From positions 50,120 through 114,119 of the forward strand of contig FCOD02000018.1 in the NCBI GenBank assembly GCA_001544655.2: 64,000 nucleotides of DNA, given 5' to 3'. Positions 58,391 through 64,000 of this stretch are shown here, piece after piece. The position numbers and the translations under genes are program-made. Source of the DNA: Caballeronia turbans (lineage in GTDB: Bacteria > Pseudomonadota > Gammaproteobacteria > Burkholderiales > Burkholderiaceae). The notes below the pieces were generated by a model. It did no database searches, had not been told where the DNA came from, and saw only the letters and a program-made list of their open reading frames with translations. Positions within the stretch are counted from its first letter, which is position 1. Every line of letters starts with the position of its first letter.

Positions 58391-61300
58391 CAGTAGACGA
58401 TTTCGATCGCGCTGCCCGCGAATTCACCGCGCAACGCCGTGATGAGTTCGTCGGTCGGCTTGACCCGCCATGCGTCACCGAGGCGCACTTCGCCTTCAGC
58501 GTGCTCGCTGCGATAGACGATGCTTACGTTCAGGCCGTTAGGAATGGGCGCGCTTTGGCGCGAACGTCCGTTATCGCGAGCGGGCGGCGCGGCAACAGGC
58601 GCCGGCGTTTCAGCGCCCGCCGCATGCGCTTCGAGCACACGGCGCAGGCGCAACGCATCGGCGTTGCCGTTCATCTCGACCTTCACCGACTGCGCATAGC
58701 GGCTGCGCGCGCGCTCGAGATCCATCGCCGTATCGACGGTGAAGCGAATGCCGCCCGTGAAGGCGTCGTTGCGCGCCTGACCTTGCACGACGAGCAACTC
58801 GTCTTCCTTGAAGAGCGCCTTGTTCGCTTCGAACTGCTCGTTGAAGACGGTGACTTCGCACTGCCCGCTGCCATCGTCGAGATTGACGATCAGCATCTTG
58901 CCCCGCTGCGTCATCTGCGTGCGCATCGCCGAAATGACGCCCGCGACCAGCTTGTCGCGCCCTTCCTTCAACTCGCCGATTTTCTGGCGCACGAAGCGTC
59001 GCACTTCGCCTTTGTAGGCATCGAAGAGATGCCCCGACAGATAGAAGCCGAGCGCGGTCTTCTCTTCCTGCAAGCGCTTCTTGTCCGACCACTCGGGTTC
59101 GTCGACATATTCGTGTTTCGCGAGCGGCGCGTCGCCCATGTCGAAAAGGCCGGCCTGCATCGCGTTGGCGGCGGCCTGATCGGCGGCTTCCATCGCGAGC
59201 GGCACCGATGCGAGCAGCTGCGCACGATTCGCATGCACCGTGTCGAACGCGCCCGAGCGGATCAGCGCTTCCACCGTGCGACGATTCACGACACGACGGT
59301 CTATGCGCTCGCAGAAGTCGAACAGATCGACGAACGGGCCGTCCTCGCGCGCGCGCAGGATTTCCTCGATCGCGTTCTGACCGCTGCCCTTTACCGCGCC
59401 GAGACCATAGCGAATGGTTTTCGAGCGCTTGCCGTCGGCTTGCGCAACCGGCTCGAAGCGATACGCCGAGCGGTTGATGTCCGGCGGCAGCACCGCCATG
59501 CCGTTCGCGATGCAGTCCTCGAAGAGGATCTTCACCTTGTCGGTGTCGTCCATGGCGAGCGACATGTTGGCCGCCATGAATTCAGCCGGATGATGCGCCT
59601 TCAGCCACGCCGTGTGATACGCGAGCAACGCATAGGCGGCCGCGTGCGACTTGTTGAAGCCGTAGCCAGCGAACTTCTCCATCAAGTCGAAGGTCTCGTC
59701 CGCCTTCTCGCGCGTGAGGCCGTTCTTCGCCGCGCCTTCCGCGAAAATCTCGCGATGCTTCGCCATTTCCTCCGGCTTCTTCTTGCCCATCGCGCGACGC
59801 AGCAAGTCCGCGCCGCCGAGCGAGTAGCCGCCGATGATCTGCGCCATCTGCATCACCTGCTCCTGATAGACCATGATGCCGTAGGTCTCTTTCAGAACAG
59901 GCTCGACTCGCGGGTCCGGATATTCGACGATCTCCCGCCCGTGCTTGCGCGCGCAGAAGCTCGGGATCAGGTCCATCGGGCCCGGACGATACAACGCCAC
60001 GAGCGCGATGATGTCCTCGAAGCGATCCGGCTGCGCGTCCTTCAGCATGCCTTGCATGCCGCGGCTTTCGAGCTGGAACACAGCGACGGTGTTTGCTTTC
60101 TTGAGGATCGAGAACGACGCCGGATCGTCGAGCGGCACCTGCGAGAGATTCCAGTCCTTTTTCGACGGATCGAGCCGGCGAATATAGCGCTCGGCCCAGT
60201 CGAGAATCGTGAGCGTGGTCAGGCCCAGAAAGTCGAACTTCACGAGGCCGACGGCTTCCACGTCGTCCTTGTCGTACTGGCTGACGACGCCGCCGTCCTC
60301 GCCTTGCGTATAGAGCGGACAGAAATCCGTGAGCTTGCCCGGCGCGATCAGCACGCCGCCCGCGTGCATGCCGACGTTACGCGTGAGCCCTTCCACGCGC
60401 TGCGCGAGTTCGAGCAGCTGATGCACTTCGTCTTCGCTGTCGAAGCGTTCCTGCAGAGTCGGCTCTTCCTTCAGCGCATCCGCGATGGTCACGTGCTTGC
60501 CTGGCTTGAACGGAATCAGCTTCGCGATGCCGTCCGTGAACATGTAGCCGAGATCGAGCACGCGGCCGATGTCGCGTACCGCGGCCTTCGCGGCCATCGT
60601 GCCGAAGGTCGCGATCTGCGAGACCGCATCTGCGCCGTACTTTCCCTTCACATACTGGATGACGCGGTCGCGCCCTTCCTGACAGAAGTCGATATCGAAG
60701 TCGGGCATCGACACGCGTTCCGGATTCAGGAAGCGCTCGAACAGCAGGTTGTAGCGCAGCGGATCGAGGTCCGTGATGCCGAGCGCATACGCGACCAGCG
60801 AGCCCGCGCCCGAACCGCGCCCCGGGCCGACCGGCACGCCATTGTTCTTCGCCCACATGATGAAGTCGGCGACGATCAGGAAGTAGCCCGGAAAGCCCAT
60901 CTTGATGATCGTGCCGCACTCGAAGTCGAGGCGCGCGTAGTACGTTTCGCGCTGCGCTTCACGTTCGGCTTCATCCGGATAAAGCTGTTGCAGACGGACT
61001 TCGAGACCTTCCTTCGACAACTGCACGAGGTAGTCGTCGAGCGACATGCCATCGGGTGTCGGGAAAAGCGGCAGCTTCGGCTTGCCGAGTTCGAGCGTCA
61101 GATTGCAGCGCTTCGCGATCTCGACCGTGTTCGCGAGCGCCGACGGAATGTCGGCGAAGAGCGCACACATCTCGTCCTGCGTGCGGAAATACTGATCGTT
61201 CGTGAAGCGCTTCTGACGACGCGGATTGGCGAGAATGTCGCCTTCGGAAATGCACACGCGCGCTTCGTGCGCGGTGTAGTCGTCGGGCGTCATGAACTGC

Positions 61301-61908
61301 AGCGGATGCGTCGCGACCACGGGCAGCTTCAGCTTCGCGGCGAGCTTGACCGCTTCCTGAACGTAGGCCTGCTCACCCGGCAGACCCGCGCGTTGCAACT
61401 CGATGTAGAACGCGTTCGGAAAAAGTGCCGTCCAGCGCTCGGCGTTGCGTTGCGCGCCGGCTGCATTGCCTGCCGCGAGTGCCATGCCGATGTCGCCCGT
61501 CTGCGCGCCCGAGAGCGCGAGCAGTCCTTGGGCCAGGCCTTCTTCGAGCCATTCGACCATCACCTCGGCGCGGCCGCGATACTGGTTCGTCAGCCATGCG
61601 CGGCTCAACAGCTCGCACAGATTGAGATAGCCCTGCTTGTCGCGCACGAGGAGCAGCAGGCGCGAGGGCTTGTCGCGATCGGCGGGATTCGTGATCCAGA
61701 CATCGCAACCCGCGATGGGCTTGACGCCATTACCGCGCGCTTCCTTGTAGAAGCGCACGAGGCCGAACGCGTTGCCGAGATCGGTCAGCGCAAGCGCGCC
61801 TTGCCCGTCTTTTGCGGCAGCCTTGACGACGTCGTCCAGCCGCACGATGCCGTCGGCGATCGAGAATTCGGAGTGGACGCGGAGATGAACGAAGCGGGGA
61901 TCTGACAT
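58390..61908 (-). CDS. dnaE: DNA polymerase III alpha subunit
   Basis: 1172 residues, the replicative polymerase. PHP domain at the N-terminus (FVHLRVHSEFSIADGIVRLD), catalytic Asp pair in MPDFDIDFCQEGRD (about residues 398-411), then GVLIAPGKLTDFCPLY, YGFNKSHAAAYALLAYHTAW, and a C-terminal OB-fold and tail. The start MSDPRF at 61908 fits the family. Divergent from trhO. Confidence 0.97.
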   Translation of the reverse strand: MSDPRFVHLRVHSEFSIADGIVRLDDVVKAAAKDGQGALALTDLGNAFGLVRFYKEARGNGVKPIAGCDVWITNPADRDKPSRLLLLVRDKQGYLNLCELLSRAWLTNQYRGRAEVMVEWLEEGLAQGLLALSGAQTGDIGMALAAGNAAGAQRNAERWTALFPNAFYIELQRAGLPGEQAYVQEAVKLAAKLKLPVVATHPLQFMTPDDYTAHEARVCISEGDILANPRRQKRFTNDQYFRTQDEMCALFADIPSALANTVEIAKRCNLTLELGKPKLPLFPTPDGMSLDDYLVQLSKEGLEVRLQQLYPDEAEREAQRETYYARLDFECGTIIKMGFPGYFLIVADFIMWAKNNGVPVGPGRGSGAGSLVAYALGITDLDPLRYNLLFERFLNPERVSMPDFDIDFCQEGRDRVIQYVKGKYGADAVSQIATFGTMAAKAAVRDIGRVLDLGYMFTDGIAKLIPFKPGKHVTIADALKEEPTLQERFDSEDEVHQLLELAQRVEGLTRNVGMHAGGVLIAPGKLTDFCPLYTQGEDGGVVSQYDKDDVEAVGLVKFDFLGLTTLTILDWAERYIRRLDPSKKDWNLSQVPLDDPASFSILKKANTVAVFQLESRGMQGMLKDAQPDRFEDIIALVALYRPGPMDLIPSFCARKHGREIVEYPDPRVEPVLKETYGIMVYQEQVMQMAQIIGGYSLGGADLLRRAMGKKKPEEMAKHREIFAEGAAKNGLTREKADETFDLMEKFAGYGFNKSHAAAYALLAYHTAWLKAHHPAEFMAANMSLAMDDTDKVKILFEDCIANGMAVLPPDINRSAYRFEPVAQADGKRSKTIRYGLGAVKGSGQNAIEEILRAREDGPFVDLFDFCERIDRRVVNRRTVEALIRSGAFDTVHANRAQLLASVPLAMEAADQAAANAMQAGLFDMGDAPLAKHEYVDEPEWSDKKRLQEEKTALGFYLSGHLFDAYKGEVRRFVRQKIGELKEGRDKLVAGVISAMRTQMTQRGKMLIVNLDDGSGQCEVTVFNEQFEANKALFKEDELLVVQGQARNDAFTGGIRFTVDTAMDLERARSRYAQSVKVEMNGNADALRLRRVLEAHAAGAETPAPVAAPPARDNGRSRQSAPIPNGLNVSIVYRSEHAEGEVRLGDAWRVKPTDELITALRGEFAGSAIEIVY

Positions 61909-62134
61909 GGCGGTATTGTACATGCGGGATACACGCGAAAACGGGCGCGGCGAAGCGCGTTGGCCGAACGGATAAGGCCTGCGCGCACGCCCGACATTGC
62001 GCACGCGCAAGACCCGGCGACACGGCAGATCGAATCCCGGAGAGCCACGCGCCGTTTGCGGGATAATACGTGTTTTGCGCGCGTTTCATCCGCGCACTTT
62101 TTACCCGTTACAGCCGTTTGCGCGTCATCCGATC

Positions 62135-62998
62135 ATGAGCATTCTGAATCTCTCCGCCTACAAATTCGTCACCATCGAGGACGGCCCCGCGTGGCGGCCG
62201 CTCGTCACCGAACGCTGCAACGCGCTCGGCCTGAAAGGCACGATTCTGCTGGCGCCGGAGGGCATCAATCTTTTCATTGCCGGTCCGATTGCCGAAGTCC
62301 GCGAATTCATCGACTACATTCGAACGGATGCCCTCTTCGGCGGCCGTTTCGCCGATCTGCAGTTCAAGGAAAGCCTCTCCGCGAAGCAGCCGTTTCGCCG
62401 CATGCTGGTGAAGCTCAAGCGCGAAATCATCACGATGAAAAAGCCCGCGATCAAGCCGGAACTCGGTCGCGCGCCTTCCGTCGACGCGCCCACGCTGAAA
62501 GCCTGGCTCGACCGCGGCCATGACGACGAAGGTCGTCCGGTCGTGATGCTCGACACGCGCAACGCATTCGAAGTGGACGTCGGCACGTTCGACGACGCGC
62601 TCGATTACCGCATCACGAAATTCAGCGAGTTTCCCGAGGTGATCGAGCAAAATCGTGCGGATCTGCAGGACAAGACCGTCGTGTCGTTCTGCACCGGCGG
62701 AATCCGCTGCGAAAAGGCCGCGATTCACATGAAGGAAGTCGGCATCGAGCACGTTTATCAGCTCGAAGGCGGCATTTTGAAGTACTTCGAGGAAGTGGGC
62801 GGCGCGCATTACACCGGCGAATGCTTCGTGTTCGATTACCGTACGGCGCTCGATCCGAACCTGCAGCCCACCGCGACCGCGCAGTGCTTCGGCTGTCGCG
62901 CGGTGGTGTCGGTCGAAGATCAGATGTCGCCGTTCTACAAGCCAGGCGAAACGTGCCCGGCTTGCCATCCCGACGCAAAGGTTAGCCGCGCGGCCTAG
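62135..62998 (+). CDS. trhO: tRNA uridine(34) hydroxylase TrhO (YceA family)
   Basis: 287 residues. It hydroxylates U34 of certain tRNAs toward 5-hydroxyuridine, using oxygen and a rhodanese fold. An N-terminal ferredoxin-like part (about residues 1-100) is followed by the rhodanese domain with Cys186 and Cys192 in [15 protein letters not shown]-terminal cysteine-rich segment ([15 protein letters not shown]) may bind zinc. The ATG at 62135 gives the family start. Confidence 0.93.
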   Translation: MSILNLSAYKFVTIEDGPAWRPLVTERCNALGLKGTILLAPEGINLFIAGPIAEVREFIDYIRTDALFGGRFADLQFKESLSAKQPFRRMLVKLKREIITMKKPAIKPELGRAPSVDAPTLKAWLDRGHDDEGRPVVMLDTRNAFEVDVGTFDDALDYRITKFSEFPEVIEQNRADLQDKTVVSFCTGGIRCEKAAIHMKEVGIEHVYQLEGGILKYFEEVGGAHYTGECFVFDYRTALDPNLQPTATAQCFGCRAVVSVEDQMSPFYKPGETCPACHPDAKVSRAA

Positions 62999-63015
62999 AG
63001 ATCGACAAGAGCCCG

Positions 63016-63885
63016 ATGACCTATCGCGGCCGCTTCGCGCCCTCGCCCACTGGACCGCTGCACGCGGGTTCTCTCGTCAGCGCGCTCGCGAGTTTTCTCG
63101 ATGCCCGCGCGCACGGCGGGAGCTGGATCGTGCGCATCGAGGATGTCGATGCGCCGCGCACCGTGCCCGGGGCCGCCGATGAAATCCTCGCGACGCTCGC
63201 GCATTTCGGTATGCCTTCGGACGAACCGCCGGTCTGGCAAAGCGAGCGCGGCGATGCATATCAGGCCGCGTTCGAACGTCTTCAGGCGGCAGGCTTCATC
63301 TATCCCTGCGGCTGCACGCGACGCGAAATCGCGGATTCGCTGGTGCACGCGCACGCGCGCCATGCGACGCTCGCCTATCCGGGAACATGCCGCGGCGGCC
63401 TGCATGGCAAGCCCGCGCGCGCATGGCGGCTGCGCGTGCCGGATGGCGATGCGGCGGTCGTTACGTTCGTCGATCGCTGGCAAGGACCGCAAACGCAGAA
63501 TCTCGCAACCGAGGTCGGCGATTTCGCGCTAAAGCGCGCGGACGGGCTGTGGGCATATCAACTGGCGGTCGTCGTCGATGACGCCGACGCCGGAATCACG
63601 CACATCGTGCGCGGCGCGGATCTGCTCGATTCGACCGCGCGGCAGATCTATCTCCAGCGCTGCCTCGGTGTGCCGACGCCGGCTTATCTGCATGTGGCCG
63701 TCGTCAACAACGACGTCGGCGAGAAACTGAGCAAGCAGACGGGCGCGGCGCCGCTCGATCGGCACGCGCCTCTCCAGGCGCTCGTCGCAGCGGCGCGGCA
63801 TCTGGGCATCGATGTCTCGACCGATTCCCTCGACACGTTCTACAGCGCCGCGACGGCCGAATGGGCGAAGCGCTTCGCGCGCTAG
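63016..63885 (+). CDS. gluQ: Glutamyl-Q tRNA(Asp) synthetase
   Basis: 289-residue truncated GluRS-like enzyme that attaches glutamate to queuosine in tRNA-Asp; the anticodon-binding domain is absent as expected. HIGH-like [12 protein letters not shown] (residues 9-20), zinc ligands Cys98, Cys100, Tyr121 and Cys125, and the KMSKS-like GEKLSKQTG are visible. It starts 17 nt after trhO, so the two tRNA-modification genes are likely one unit. Confidence 0.96.
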   Translation: MTYRGRFAPSPTGPLHAGSLVSALASFLDARAHGGSWIVRIEDVDAPRTVPGAADEILATLAHFGMPSDEPPVWQSERGDAYQAAFERLQAAGFIYPCGCTRREIADSLVHAHARHATLAYPGTCRGGLHGKPARAWRLRVPDGDAAVVTFVDRWQGPQTQNLATEVGDFALKRADGLWAYQLAVVVDDADAGITHIVRGADLLDSTARQIYLQRCLGVPTPAYLHVAVVNNDVGEKLSKQTGAAPLDRHAPLQALVAAARHLGIDVSTDSLDTFYSAATAEWAKRFAR

Positions 63886-63923
63886 ATTCGTCGCCCGAAA
63901 GCAAAAAAGGCAGCCGCGCGGGC

Positions 63924-64000
63924 TAATGCCGTTCAGTTAAGGTCTTTTCTTAGATAACGAACGGTGTACCGTTTAGGGCGGGATTTGACGACCCGGTCGC
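63924..64000. mobile_element. End of an IS4-like insertion sequence, cut by the window edge
   Basis: TAATGCCGTTCAGTTAAG (63924-63941) closely matches the terminal inverted repeat of IS4-family elements as I recall it (TAATGCCGATCAGTTAAG in E. coli IS4). The following sequence is AT-richer and has no coding frame, as expected of an IS end. The transposase would lie beyond base 64000. Element name and orientation are not determinable here. Confidence 0.65.

Noticed and set aside
58501-61905. 1134-codon plus-strand frame opposite dnaE
   Set aside because: Shadow of dnaE; no motif and no start signals.

Overview
The window is high-GC chromosomal DNA from a member of the Burkholderiaceae, most likely Caballeronia or Paraburkholderia. 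This rests on the gene set and order: a TPP-riboswitch thiC, recCBD followed by arfB, a hemF-nadD-rsfS-rlmH-maf-rng block, an MdtABC-type RND exporter, and an msbA/LPS glycosyltransferase block next to dnaE. There is no rRNA, tRNA or CRISPR array. Most of the window is ordinary, densely packed core chromosome.

Layout. 1-6664: the 3' part of a TPP riboswitch, thiC, two small lipoproteins, a tiny membrane protein, L-lactate permease and an EamA transporter. 6665-12485: an accessory island, locally AT-richer than its surroundings. It holds unidentified minus-strand gene remnants, a wrecked vgrG (type VI secretion spike) whose C-terminal extension is a HExxH metallopeptidase-like domain, an intact exported protein overlapping its end (candidate immunity protein), a PAAR spike-tip gene and a membrane protein translationally coupled to it. 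12612-22156: the recC-recB-recD-arfB operon on the minus strand. 22352-32646: FUSC transporter, small membrane protein, an Lrp regulator divergent from a thiol-dioxygenase-like cupin, a MscS-type channel, a lipoprotein, a DJ-1/PfpI protein, a small membrane protein and an IclR regulator. 32979-40811: mdtA-mdtB-mdtC, with no outer-membrane partner beside them. 40974-44563: SDR-like protein, then a minus-strand run SDR-mgsA-qor-kdpE. 44802-52970: upp, yebC, purD, and hemF-nadD-rsfS-rlmH-maf-rng. 53043-61908: msbA, three LPS-core-type glycosyltransferases and dnaE. 62135-63885: trhO and gluQ. From 63924 the window runs into one end of an IS4-like insertion sequence.

Most noteworthy. (1) The T6SS island: a decayed evolved VgrG keeps a recognisable zinc-metallopeptidase toxin region and an intact neighbour that looks like its periplasmic immunity partner. 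Beside it is a two-gene PAAR/membrane-protein unit. (2) Three intergenic stretches look like small-RNA genes, each ending in an intrinsic terminator that no annotated gene accounts for: 25349-25447 (+), about 56443-56519 (-) and 31465-31530 (-). (3) Smaller oddities: a roughly 75-residue Ser/Thr/Ala/Gly-rich insertion in MdtC, kdpE without kdpD or kdpFABC, and an IS end 38 bases after gluQ.

Functions were assigned by reading translated sequences and motifs; no database search was run. Starts were moved from the longest open frame where a Shine-Dalgarno sequence, gene overlap or family start supported it.
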